This document shows, piece after piece, positions 52,567 through 59,745 of a DNA stretch of 64,000 nucleotides; the first letter of the stretch is position 1; every line of letters starts with the position of its first letter. A program made the translations under genes and the position numbers. The stretch is taken from positions 42,490 to 106,489 of IMG/VR virus record IMGVR_UViG_3300034198_015644. One strand, written 5' to 3'. The stretch is from a virus. The notes below the pieces were generated by a model. The model did not search any database. It was given only the letters and a program-made list of their open reading frames with translations, and was not told where the DNA came from.

Positions 52567-53694
52567 ATGACGAAGAAAGATATCTTAAATAAAATTAAAA
52601 GAACTATTTTAGGTGAGGACGCTGGGACACCAGGTATTACTGTTACTAAAAAAACCCAAAAAACGGAGAAAAAATTCAGTGACGACTATTATAAAGAAAC
52701 TGATAAAAAATTCAAAGATTATTTAGGTATCAAAAAAGATGATTTTGATGCCCTAAAAGTTAACGCAGATGAAAATCAAGAAAAGACTTATGGTGGATCG
52801 GGAATGGAAGGATTAACATACGATAATGAAGGAACTGAAGTGGAAAAGAAATTTACTAAAAGAGTAAAAGACTTAAATAAACCATCAAAAGATTATTATC
52901 TTAAAAAAGATGAAATTGATAATACATTTGAGAAATTAGAGAAGAAGTCTAAAACATATAAAGAGGATAAGAAAAAATTTCAGAATACACCACCTGTAAG
53001 GGCGGTACAAGCTGAAGGTACAATTAAAAGATTAACATATAAAACTGAATTTGTTAATGAATCGACTGCAATTAATTTGATTCCTGAAGAATTCAAACAA
53101 GATAGTTTGGTTTTTGAAATGACAGATGGAAATAAACTTATGAAAGTTAGATGGGAAGGAGGAAAGAATGGAAGGGCGGTAGTCTTATTATCTAAAGATG
53201 GTAAAAAAATAAATGAAGAATTAAATAGAATGTACCAATTATTTGAGTATAACTCTAGAGATACGTTTGGTAAAACCAATTTATTGACAGAAGAAAAAGA
53301 ATTAGATAATATGGTAAAAACTTTTAGAGGTAAGGATGAAACTGATCCTTCACCCGGAGTTGCAGCTAAAATTTCTCCACCTAAAGAAATGAACATAGAA
53401 GTAAGAGAAAAAGGAGATTTAATTAGTGCGGCAAAATATCTTGTAGATAAACCTGAAATTCCAGTCGCACCGGGAAATATAGCAAGTTATGATAAAAGAC
53501 TTTCTAGTTGGACTATCACAACAGATCCAAAAGTTAGTAAGGAAGATTTAGAAACCGCAGTAAAATCTGTAATGGAAAAAAATCCACAAAGTACTGCGAT
53601 GAAACCTAGTCTTCGCAACGCAGCATCTCAAATGAGTAAGGCATTAGGGAAAGAAAAAGTTGACATTTTAATTACTCTTGGTGGTGGGGCATAA
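52567..53694 (+). CDS. Unidentified lysine-rich protein, 375 aa
   Basis: Very rich in Lys, Glu and Asp through residues 1-150 (coiled or disordered). An ordered part at about 160-250 holds LVFEMTDGNKLMKVRWEGG, and a C-terminal part ends ALGKEKVDILITLGGGA. The N-terminus contains RTILGE-Asp, a weak match to the (L/I)-x-E prohead protease site. With the two genes before it, it may encode head-associated proteins, but I see no diagnostic motif. Confidence 0.65.
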   Translation: MTKKDILNKIKRTILGEDAGTPGITVTKKTQKTEKKFSDDYYKETDKKFKDYLGIKKDDFDALKVNADENQEKTYGGSGMEGLTYDNEGTEVEKKFTKRVKDLNKPSKDYYLKKDEIDNTFEKLEKKSKTYKEDKKKFQNTPPVRAVQAEGTIKRLTYKTEFVNESTAINLIPEEFKQDSLVFEMTDGNKLMKVRWEGGKNGRAVVLLSKDGKKINEELNRMYQLFEYNSRDTFGKTNLLTEEKELDNMVKTFRGKDETDPSPGVAAKISPPKEMNIEVREKGDLISAAKYLVDKPEIPVAPGNIASYDKRLSSWTITTDPKVSKEDLETAVKSVMEKNPQSTAMKPSLRNAASQMSKALGKEKVDILITLGGGA

Positions 53695-53748
53695 GAAATA
53701 ATTAATTTACATTTTTTTATTATTATTTAATATTATAGTAATAAGAAA

Positions 53749-54216
53749 ATGGATCATAGTTCAAATATATATAATTTTTTAGTATATATGAATTTACCTC
53801 TTACTGACGAGGAAATATCTTTAATATATAAAGCTAATAATGTTAACTACGAAAGATGTAATCTCTACTATGATTTTTTAGATTCATTGTTTACATTAAT
53901 ATATGATACCTATTTGGGTGAAGAATTTATTAATGGTGAACAGGAAATTAAACATTTTAACTGGTGTTTAAATAGAGTTGTTGATAATTTTAAAAAAGAA
54001 AAAATAGTATTTAAAATTAAAAAAGATTTTAAAGATATCATTTTTTCTTACGTTAAGGAAATTTTTTATGATGAAAAAAATAAAGAACTTAATGGAGATA
54101 AAATGGTTAAATTTTGGAATCATGTTTTTAAATATGATGGTTTAAAAACTAAATCAGATTTAGATGCATTTATAGAAATGTATAAAATTTTGGATTATGC
54201 ATTATTAAGCAAATAA
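53749..54216 (+). CDS. Unidentified helical protein, 155 aa
   Basis: All-helical by composition, rich in Phe, Tyr, Asn and Lys. It has no signal peptide, no cysteine motif and no recognised family. It stands alone between 54- and 38-base gaps. Codon and base use match the neighbours. Confidence 0.6.
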   Translation: MDHSSNIYNFLVYMNLPLTDEEISLIYKANNVNYERCNLYYDFLDSLFTLIYDTYLGEEFINGEQEIKHFNWCLNRVVDNFKKEKIVFKIKKDFKDIIFSYVKEIFYDEKNKELNGDKMVKFWNHVFKYDGLKTKSDLDAFIEMYKILDYALLSK

Positions 54217-54218
54217 CT

Positions 54219-54250
54219 ATTGATTTTCACATTTTTTTTACTTAACATTG
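54219..54250 (+). promoter_or_regulatory. Weak Bacteroidota-type promoter before the small-gene cluster
   Basis: ATTG at 54219-54222, 20-base spacer, TAACATTG at 54243-54250: one mismatch in each element, with the same spacing as the perfect promoters in this window. The ATG is 5 bases further on. Confidence 0.4.
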
Positions 54251-54254
54251 TTCT

Positions 54255-54467
54255 ATGGCTAACATACTTGAAATATGTTTAAGTGACTTAATCACTAAAA
54301 AAAATTTATTGGAAGGGGAACTAGAGTCCATAGTCAATTCTCCAAATATCGGAACTAAAACGAAATATGATAAGACTATGGAAATATTAAATGAAATTGG
54401 TTTACTTTATAATTCCATAAATTTATTAAATATGTATATAACAAAAAATAAAAATGAAGAAAATTAA
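54255..54467 (+). CDS. Unidentified small protein, 70 aa
   Basis: Two predicted helices (ILEICLSDLITKKNLLEGELES and a longer one from residue 38) suggest a helical hairpin or coiled coil. It ends 2 bases before the histone H1-like gene, so the two are probably cotranscribed. No family recognised. Confidence 0.6.
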   Translation: MANILEICLSDLITKKNLLEGELESIVNSPNIGTKTKYDKTMEILNEIGLLYNSINLLNMYITKNKNEEN

Positions 54468-54469
54468 AA

Positions 54470-54646
54470 ATGGGAAAATTTGAAGATTTAAAATCTCTTG
54501 TAGAATCTATGAATGAAGATTATAGTAAATTTGTAGAAAAGGGTAATAGTGCTGCTGGTACTAGAGTTAGAAAAACTTTACAAGAAATAAAGAAATTGGC
54601 TCAAGACATGAGAGTAGAAATTTCAGAAAAGAAAAAAAGTGCATAA
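54470..54646 (+). CDS. Histone H1-like protein (Hc1 family), 58 aa
   Basis: MGKFEDLKSLVESMNED, then FVEKGNSAAGTRVRKTLQEI, then KLAQDMRVEI and a lysine tail KKKSA. The order 'F..LK.L....E.D..KF.EKGN.AAGTR.RK..QE.K.LAQ..R.E' is the pattern of the small histone H1/Hc1-like proteins common in Bacteroidota, and the length (about 58 aa) matches. Such proteins bind DNA non-specifically. On a phage it could condense its DNA or help displace host chromatin proteins. The function of Bacteroidota members is poorly known. Confidence 0.85.
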   Translation: MGKFEDLKSLVESMNEDYSKFVEKGNSAAGTRVRKTLQEIKKLAQDMRVEISEKKKSA

Positions 54647-54654
54647 TTAATTTT

Positions 54655-54852
54655 ATGGCAATTGTGATCCTAAATAAAATAATGTTTATTTTATTTTTTT
54701 TATCATTAGTAAATGTAATTAGACACTCCTTTTTATTTTTAATAAAAGTTAGTGATCAAAAAAAATATTTAATATCTAATACTTCATTATTTTATTTAGG
54801 ATTATCTTTATCAATGTTATTAACTACTTTATTTACGGGAATTAAAATATGA
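54655..54852 (+). CDS. Small two-helix membrane protein, 65 aa
   Basis: Two hydrophobic segments (residues about 3-30 and 40-62) are joined by a charged loop KVSDQKKY. A two-helix protein of this size could be a holin or other small membrane factor, but it lies away from the amidase-like gene. It overlaps the next gene by 4 bases (ATGA). Confidence 0.6.
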   Translation: MAIVILNKIMFILFFLSLVNVIRHSFLFLIKVSDQKKYLISNTSLFYLGLSLSMLLTTLFTGIKI

Positions 54853-55232
54853 CAAGTTTACAAGACAGATTAAAAAATTTAAGACCTTATGTAGTCGGTA
54901 TACGATTTGTTAAGGACATGCCAGTCGTTGATGTGAATATTAAGGATGGTTGGAAAATTTTATCTAGTGATAAAATATCCATCAATAAAAGTGAAAAAAC
55001 TAAGAATTATTTAATGTTTTATAGTGAGAATCCTTCTATGGAGATAGACGAAATATTAGATTTTGTAGAATCTTGTATTGACTATAATAGAGAAATAGAG
55101 GCGAAAGAGATTTTATTTAAGACCTATATTAGTACGTTAAAAAATATTTTTGAAAGTACACCATACGAAGATCTCAAAAATTTAGAATTTAAATTACCTA
55201 AAAAGATTGAAGAAAAAGAGGAACAAATATGA
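54849..55232 (+). CDS. Unidentified protein, 127 aa
   Basis: The N-terminal half is alpha/beta (LRPYVVGIRFVKDMPVVDVN), followed by helices (IDEILDFVESCIDYNREIEAKEI shortened here to its key ILDFVESC) and an acidic tail ending EEKEEQI. Overlapping ATGA junctions on both sides put it between two membrane-protein genes in one coupled operon. I do not recognise the family; similar small proteins are typical of phage early or middle clusters. Confidence 0.6.
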   Translation: MTSLQDRLKNLRPYVVGIRFVKDMPVVDVNIKDGWKILSSDKISINKSEKTKNYLMFYSENPSMEIDEILDFVESCIDYNREIEAKEILFKTYISTLKNIFESTPYEDLKNLEFKLPKKIEEKEEQI

Positions 55233-55585
55233 ACTTAATATTATTTATATTAACTTGTTATGGGATATCAAATATAGTAATATTTGGTTCAATATTTAAT
55301 AAATTTAGATTGTATTGGGAGGCAAAATCACCAAATTTTTTTGGTAAACTTTTTAGTTGTATGATTTGTTTACCAACGTATGTTGGGTTTTTAATTTCAA
55401 TTGGTGCCCACGTTACAGGTCTTTTGCAATTTTCACCATTCGCTTCGATGGGGATGAATGTTTGGTTTATTATACCTTTTTTTAATATACCTCTGTTTCC
55501 CATTGCAATTTTTATGGATGGTTGTTTAGCTTCAGGAAGCGTTTGGTTAGTACATACATTACAAGAACATTTTGAACGAAAATAA
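55229..55585 (+). CDS. Membrane protein, DUF1360-like, 118 aa
   Basis: Three hydrophobic segments (about 1-20, 44-66 and 75-108) with C-M-I-C in the second (FSCMICLPTYVGF). The early helix plus 'CxxC...W/Y' is the pattern of DUF1360, a membrane family common in phages and of unknown function. It overlaps the preceding gene by 4 bases. A holin role cannot be excluded. Confidence 0.55.
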   Translation: MNLILFILTCYGISNIVIFGSIFNKFRLYWEAKSPNFFGKLFSCMICLPTYVGFLISIGAHVTGLLQFSPFASMGMNVWFIIPFFNIPLFPIAIFMDGCLASGSVWLVHTLQEHFERK

Positions 55586-55586
55586 T

Positions 55587-55781
55587 ATGGATGATTTTTT
55601 AAATAAAGAACTTGAAAAAAATAAAAAATATCAAGATTTAATTTATAAACAATTAGAAAATGATAAAAAAGAGTTTATAAAAGAGATCAGAACAAATTTA
55701 GGGGATAAGATTGTTGTCGGATTTAAACAACCCAAACCAAAAGTTAATTTTTGGGGTAAATTAAAAAAAATATTTAGTTAA
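55587..55781 (+). CDS. Small lysine-rich protein, 64 aa
   Basis: The ATG at 55587, one base after the preceding stop, is preferred over an ATG at 55572 that overlaps the membrane-protein gene by 14 bases. Residues 1-40 form a charged helix (LNKELEKNKKYQDLIYKQLE), and the tail is basic with aromatic residues (VNFWGKLKKIFS), possibly amphipathic. It shares one base with the next gene (TAATG). Function unknown. Confidence 0.6.
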   Translation: MDDFLNKELEKNKKYQDLIYKQLENDKKEFIKEIRTNLGDKIVVGFKQPKPKVNFWGKLKKIFS

Positions 55782-55999
55782 TGTTTGAAAAACTTCTAAA
55801 AATAAGTGAATTATATGTTAAAAACGAAATTGAAACTACCAATTTTGTTATTGTCTATGAATTAGACGAGGAAGAACTATTATTTTTGGACAAAGATTTA
55901 TATGTTAGAAAAAACGGAAATCTTAAAAATTTTGTTAAAAATGAAGAAATTGAATTAACCCTTAATGAGGTAAAATTTTTAATAAAAAAGAAATTTTAA
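55781..55999 (+). CDS. Unidentified small acidic protein, 72 aa
   Basis: A compact alpha/beta pattern: FEKLLKISELYVKN helix, then FVIVYELDEEELLFLD strands, then NEVKFLIKKKF. No family recognised. Its stop lies against the first of two AT-rich repeats that precede the DUF2828 gene, so it is the last gene of its operon. Confidence 0.6.
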   Translation: MFEKLLKISELYVKNEIETTNFVIVYELDEEELLFLDKDLYVRKNGNLKNFVKNEEIELTLNEVKFLIKKKF

Positions 56000-56043
56000 T
56001 GGAAAATATTTTCTAAAATACTTGTTTTAGTGGAAAATATTTT
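56000..56043 (+). promoter_or_regulatory. Pair of 13-bp direct repeats flanking the -33 box (operator candidate)
   Basis: TGGAAAATATTTT occurs at 56000-56012 and again at 56031-56043. Start-to-start distance is 31 bp, about three helical turns, and each contains the palindrome AAAATATTTT. The second copy lies in the promoter spacer, so a bound dimer would block RNA polymerase. Confidence 0.5.
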
Positions 56044-56052
56044 ATACTTTTG
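56021..56052 (+). promoter_or_regulatory. Promoter for the DUF2828/TROVE-like gene
   Basis: CTTG at 56021-56024, 20-base spacer, TACTTTTG at 56045-56052 (TAnnTTTG). The ATG follows 20 bases later at 56073. Confidence 0.7.
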
Positions 56053-56072
56053 TAATTCTAATCTTAATTACT

Positions 56073-57479
56073 ATGGACTTCATTCAATCTCTACAGACCA
56101 AAGATACCGTAACTGAAAATGGTATACCTACTAATAGTACTTCTATGGATCGTTGTGTTGATCTATTTTTTATGATTGGTGCAGTTAGAGGTCAACATAG
56201 TGAACGAATTTTAAAATTATTTATAAGGGCATTCTATGAAAATAGAACTGCAGCTCTTCGTATTTTATTTTGGGCTCGTGATGTTAGAGATGGGGCTGGA
56301 GAGAGAAGTACATTTAGAATTATTTTTAAATGGTTATGTGATAATCATCCTGAAACTGTAATTAAAAATTTAAGTTATGTTTCATATCTTGGTCGTTGGG
56401 ATGACATGTTGGTTGCAATTGGTACAAAATGTGAAGATGCAGTTTTTGAGGAAATAAAAAATGGATTAGAAGATGGTAACCAACTCTGTGCTAAATGGAT
56501 GCCACGTAAAGGTAAAATTGCCAACATTCTTCGAAAAAAGTTTAAGATGACCCCAAAGGAATATCGTAAACTTTTAGTTTCTAATACTAATGTTGTGGAG
56601 ACTAAAATGTGTGATAAGAAATGGTCAGAGATTGAATATGGTAAATTACCTAGTCTTGCCATGTCACGTTATAGTACTGCCTTTAAAATTAAAGATAGTG
56701 TAAGATTTAATACTTATCTTAATGATTTAAAAAATGGTAAGGGTAAAGTAAATGCAGGTGCAGTATATCCTTACGATATAATTAAAAATTTACGTAGAGG
56801 TAATTCTGATTTGGCACAAGAACAATGGAATGTTCTTCCTGATTATATGGCGGAGTGTCACGATTTGGTGTTTCCATTGGTAGATGTATCGGCTAGTATG
56901 GATACACCAATTGGAAGTAATTCAAATCTTACGGCAATAGATGTCGCAATTTCATTGGGTCTTTATATTAGTGAAAGAAATGTCGGACCTTTGAAAGATT
57001 ATTTTATGACTTTCTCTCAAAGTCCTGAGTTGGTATACGTTAACGGTTCATTAGAAGATAGAATGTACCAAATGGAGTGTACACATTGGGGGATGAATAC
57101 TAATTTGATAAAAGTGTTTCAGACCATGTTAAAACACGCCAAAGAGAATAATGTTCGTGCTTGTGATATGCCAACTAAAATTTTAATCCTTAGTGATATG
57201 GAATTTGATATGGCAATCAATAATTCTAAAAATAGTGCAATGGAAGAGATTGAAAATCTTTACCGTGAAAATAATTATACGTTACCTAAAATTGTATTTT
57301 GGAATATTCAGGCAAGAGGTAAAAATTTTCCTGTCACTTTTGATAAAAATGGAACTGCACTTGTATCTGGATTTTCTCCATCAATTCTAAAATCAATACT
57401 TAAAATGGATGTTGCAAATCCACATAGAGTTATGTTAGATACAATTAATGATTACAAATATTTGGGTATTAAACCATAA
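56073..57479 (+). CDS. DUF2828/TROVE-like (Ro60-like) protein with vWA domain, 468 aa
   Basis: Residues about 25-240 are helical-repeat type: ERILKLFIRAFYENRTAALRI, WARDVRDGAGERSTFRIIFKWL, HPETVIKNLSYVSYLGRWDDML. This is the DUF2828 pattern and closely parallels the HEAT-repeat ring of Ro60/TROVE proteins. Residues about 265-440 are a von Willebrand A domain with MIDAS D271-V-S-A-S275, GMNTNL and ILSDMEFD. Ro60-type proteins bind Y RNAs and misfolded RNAs. Directly downstream is an independent small RNA gene with a Y-RNA-like closed stem, which suggests an RNP. It has its own promoter with a paired repeat. DUF2828 is known from viruses and eukaryotes without a defined function, so the Ro link is inference. 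Confidence 0.8.
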   Translation: MDFIQSLQTKDTVTENGIPTNSTSMDRCVDLFFMIGAVRGQHSERILKLFIRAFYENRTAALRILFWARDVRDGAGERSTFRIIFKWLCDNHPETVIKNLSYVSYLGRWDDMLVAIGTKCEDAVFEEIKNGLEDGNQLCAKWMPRKGKIANILRKKFKMTPKEYRKLLVSNTNVVETKMCDKKWSEIEYGKLPSLAMSRYSTAFKIKDSVRFNTYLNDLKNGKGKVNAGAVYPYDIIKNLRRGNSDLAQEQWNVLPDYMAECHDLVFPLVDVSASMDTPIGSNSNLTAIDVAISLGLYISERNVGPLKDYFMTFSQSPELVYVNGSLEDRMYQMECTHWGMNTNLIKVFQTMLKHAKENNVRACDMPTKILILSDMEFDMAINNSKNSAMEEIENLYRENNYTLPKIVFWNIQARGKNFPVTFDKNGTALVSGFSPSILKSILKMDVANPHRVMLDTINDYKYLGIKP

Positions 57480-57496
57480 AAATATTTTTAAAAAGC

Positions 57497-57528
57497 CTTG
57501 TATATTTGAAAAAATATATTTATCTTTG
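57497..57528 (+). promoter_or_regulatory. Promoter for the small RNA gene
   Basis: CTTG at 57497-57500, 20-base spacer, TATCTTTG at 57521-57528, the same geometry as the other promoters of the window. Start of transcription is expected near 57531-57535, just at the RNA stem. Confidence 0.7.
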
Positions 57529-57708
57529 TAATGTTGTTTGAGGGATGATTTCAGCAAAATTTAAACTTAAATGTAAACTGGAAAACAACATGTGAGTTTA
57601 TCTGGTACTCACGATAATATTGATATCGATGTTATCATTAAAAACGGAAACCTCCATCCTGTACAACATTATGAACCTGTAAATAACCTTTACAGGTTTA
57701 TTTTTTTT
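57529..57708 (+). ncRNA. Candidate Y-RNA-like small RNA paired with the DUF2828/TROVE-like gene
   Basis: About 175 bases between a good promoter and a strong terminator, with no open frame. The ends can pair: TAATGTTGT (57529-57537) with ACAACATTA (57663-57671), GGATG (57543-57547) with CATCC (57655-57659), then TTTC (57549-57552) with GAAA (57647-57650), leaving a one-sided CCTC bulge. Two hairpins lie inside: GTGAGT/ACTCAC (57592-57612) and a 9-bp stem 57613-57636 with loop GATATC. The 5' strand can instead pair with AACAACAT (57583-57591), so two exclusive folds exist. Closed ends with an interrupted stem and an inner module recall bacterial Y RNAs, but the Ro-binding consensus is not obvious. 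It could also be an unrelated regulatory RNA. Confidence 0.65.
57674..57708 (+). terminator. Strong intrinsic terminator of the small RNA
   Basis: A 10-bp stem AACCTGTAAA (57674-57683) / TTTACAGGTT (57689-57698) with a 5-base loop is followed by TATTTTTTTT. It ends the small RNA and separates it from the 97 aa gene. Confidence 0.88.
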
Positions 57709-57734
57709 ATTATATTTAATAAAAAAGAATTATT

Positions 57735-58028
57735 ATGGAAACAGAAAAAGAACCACTTATTTTAGTATTTTACATCTATAGAGATGTATTGGCACAAAAA
57801 GACATCAGAGATGAATATATCAATGGAGTTAAAAAACACTTTGAAGATATAAAAATAAAGGCAACATTTTTCTTTTTACCCACAGATACTGAAGAAAGAA
57901 TTGAATGCTTAAATCCTAGATTTATTGAAGATCAGAATGAGGTTGAAAAACTTAAAAGAATTTTAGAGGACGTAGAAAAACGTTTTGAAATTGATACTAA
58001 GTCTACTGATAATGTGGATGAAGATTGA
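57735..58028 (+). CDS. Unidentified acidic protein, 97 aa
   Basis: An alpha/beta pattern: PLILVFYIYRDVL strand, a helix, FFFLPTDTEERIEC strand, then helices ending in an acidic tail (DTKSTDNVDED). No motif recognised. It lies after the small RNA terminator and has its own terminator at 58057. No good promoter is visible in front, so some read-through from the small RNA unit may serve it. Confidence 0.65.
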   Translation: METEKEPLILVFYIYRDVLAQKDIRDEYINGVKKHFEDIKIKATFFFLPTDTEERIECLNPRFIEDQNEVEKLKRILEDVEKRFEIDTKSTDNVDED

Positions 58029-58029
58029 T

Positions 58030-58677
58030 TTAAGGTCTTGTAGAGTTACGATAAAGACGGGATGGTTTCCATCCCGTTTTTTTTAACACTTCATTGTATA
58101 TTCTTTTTCTATTTTCTTTTTTTAATTCGTTCATAAAAATTGCCCGTTTAATTTTATTAACTTTAAAAAAATCTAATATAGTGTCGTGTAATAATCTAGC
58201 TTCTTTTTTATTTTTACAAGTTACAATATTTAAATTATCATAATCTTCAACTACCAATTTGTTAAGAAAATAAAATACATATTTAATTTTATTATTATTT
58301 AATAATAATTTTTTAATGATTTCTTTAAATGTCAATCTACCTTTAAAACCATGAACTTGGAATGTTTCCTCTATTTCAAAATCATTTTTATTCAATATTG
58401 TATATCTTTCATCTTTAAATTTTTCTTTTATTAAACGACCTAAACTATCTCTTACAATTTTTTCTTCATCACCATTTTCATGTTCTTTAAGTAGATATAA
58501 ATAAAATTTTAAATTCTTATGTGTGTCATTCTTATTAAGAGTTTTTTTACCAAAAAATACTACATTATTTTTTAAAATTTTTTCATATAATTTTAGTGCA
58601 GAATCCAAATTTTTACGTTTACCATATATTCTATAACTTTGACCTTCAGAATCATACACACCAATTACGTATTCCAT
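58030..58677 (-). CDS. Unidentified basic protein, 215 aa
   Basis: Strongly basic and lysine-rich. The N-terminus MEYVIGVYDSEGQSYRIYG has strand character. The C-terminal 50 residues (IFMNELKKENRKRIYNEVLKK and GWKPSRLYR) look like a nucleic-acid-binding helix pair. It runs against its neighbours, between the 97 aa gene and the divergent dnaJ. A + strand terminator hairpin is embedded in its 3' end. No family recognised. Confidence 0.65.
   Translation of the reverse strand: MEYVIGVYDSEGQSYRIYGKRKNLDSALKLYEKILKNNVVFFGKKTLNKNDTHKNLKFYLYLLKEHENGDEEKIVRDSLGRLIKEKFKDERYTILNKNDFEIEETFQVHGFKGRLTFKEIIKKLLLNNNKIKYVFYFLNKLVVEDYDNLNIVTCKNKKEARLLHDTILDFFKVNKIKRAIFMNELKKENRKRIYNEVLKKTGWKPSRLYRNSTRP
58057..58084 (+). 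terminator. Intrinsic terminator of the 97 aa gene
   Basis: ACGGGATGG / CCATCCCGT, a 9-bp stem with loop TTT, is followed by seven T on the + strand. It lies within the coding end of the minus-strand gene, where it encodes the GWKPSR segment. Confidence 0.85.
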
Positions 58678-58708
58678 TTTGATTTTTAATATAAATTTAC
58701 TATATTTG
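58678..58708 (+). promoter_or_regulatory. Promoter for the dnaJ operon
   Basis: TTTG at 58678-58681, 19-base spacer, TATATTTG at 58701-58708, 20 bases before the dnaJ ATG. Confidence 0.7.
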
Positions 58709-58728
58709 TATAAAATGAAAATACTCTA

Positions 58729-59745
58729 ATGAAAGATTTATATGAAATTTTGGGTGTAAGTAGGGATGCTTCTGCGGAGGATATTAAAAAGGCGTATAAA
58801 AAATTGGCAATACAATATCACCCAGATAAGAATCCTGGTAATAAAGAGGCTGAGGAAAAAATGAAAGATATAAATCATGCCTATAGTACACTTTCTGATG
58901 AAGAAAGTAAGCGAAAATATGATATGGGTGGATCCGATATGGGTCACGGTGGATTTGGTTTTGGTTTTGATCCATTTGATATTGCTTCAAGGATGGCGGG
59001 TTTTGGTTTTGGGGGTAGACGAAGAGGTCAACAAAAAGGAAGAGATATTAAAATAGAACTCGCAATTACTTTAGAGGAGATATACAGAGGTGTTAGTAAA
59101 AAAATAAGATTTAATCATTCTGTCGGATGTAATACTTGTTCAGGTACTGGAGGAAAAGAAACTAACTGTGAAGTATGTAAAGGGCAAGGAGTTATGACAC
59201 AAATTATTGATACCCAAATGGGTAGAATGATGAATCAAAGAATTTGTGGTAGTTGTAATGGATCGGGTAAAATAATTACTGACCCTTGTAAAAAATGTAA
59301 TGGTATTGGTAGTGAAGTAAAATCTGAAGTGATAGATATTAACATACCTCAAGGATGTGAAAATGGTCATACTTTTATAGTTAAAGGAGGTGGGGACTTC
59401 ATGAAAAATGGTGTATCAGGTGATTTATATGTTGTAATTTCTGAAATTCCTGACATAACCACCCAACGGCAAGGCAATGATTTAATTAAAAAAATAACTT
59501 TATCGTATATTGATTTTATTATTGGTAATGAGTATATTTTAGAAACTTTTGATGGTAAAATAAAAATTAACATTCCTGAATTGTCTGAAGTTGGAGATAA
59601 TCTTAGGATAAAAGGAAAAGGATTTAAACGAAATGGGTTAGTTGGTGATATGATAATAATATTAGAACTAACATTACCTAAACAAATAAATGAAAAAGAA
59701 AAAGAATTATTAACAGAAATTAAAAATTTAAAAAAACAACTATGA
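58729..59745 (+). CDS. dnaJ: Type I DnaJ co-chaperone, 338 aa
   Basis: J domain with the catalytic H31-P-D33 loop (QYHPDKNPGN). A Gly/Phe-rich linker follows (GHGGFGFGFDPFD). Then come four CxxCxGxG-type zinc motifs (CNTCSGTG, CEVCKGQG, CGSCNGSG, CKKCNGIG) at about residues 134-190, and two C-terminal beta domains (IPQGCENGHTFIVKGGGDF...). It is complete but shorter than host DnaJ (about 370-385). It stimulates DnaK ATPase, here presumably that of the host, for folding of phage proteins or replication complexes; no phage DnaK is seen. It shares ATGA with the next gene. Confidence 0.92.
   Translation: MKDLYEILGVSRDASAEDIKKAYKKLAIQYHPDKNPGNKEAEEKMKDINHAYSTLSDEESKRKYDMGGSDMGHGGFGFGFDPFDIASRMAGFGFGGRRRGQQKGRDIKIELAITLEEIYRGVSKKIRFNHSVGCNTCSGTGGKETNCEVCKGQGVMTQIIDTQMGRMMNQRICGSCNGSGKIITDPCKKCNGIGSEVKSEVIDINIPQGCENGHTFIVKGGGDFMKNGVSGDLYVVISEIPDITTQRQGNDLIKKITLSYIDFIIGNEYILETFDGKIKINIPELSEVGDNLRIKGKGFKRNGLVGDMIIILELTLPKQINEKEKELLTEIKNLKKQL

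Noticed and set aside
57529-57708. A conventional tRNA or riboswitch in the gap after the DUF2828 gene
   Set aside because: No cloverleaf with an anticodon arm can be drawn, and the unit has its own promoter and terminator rather than leading into the next gene.
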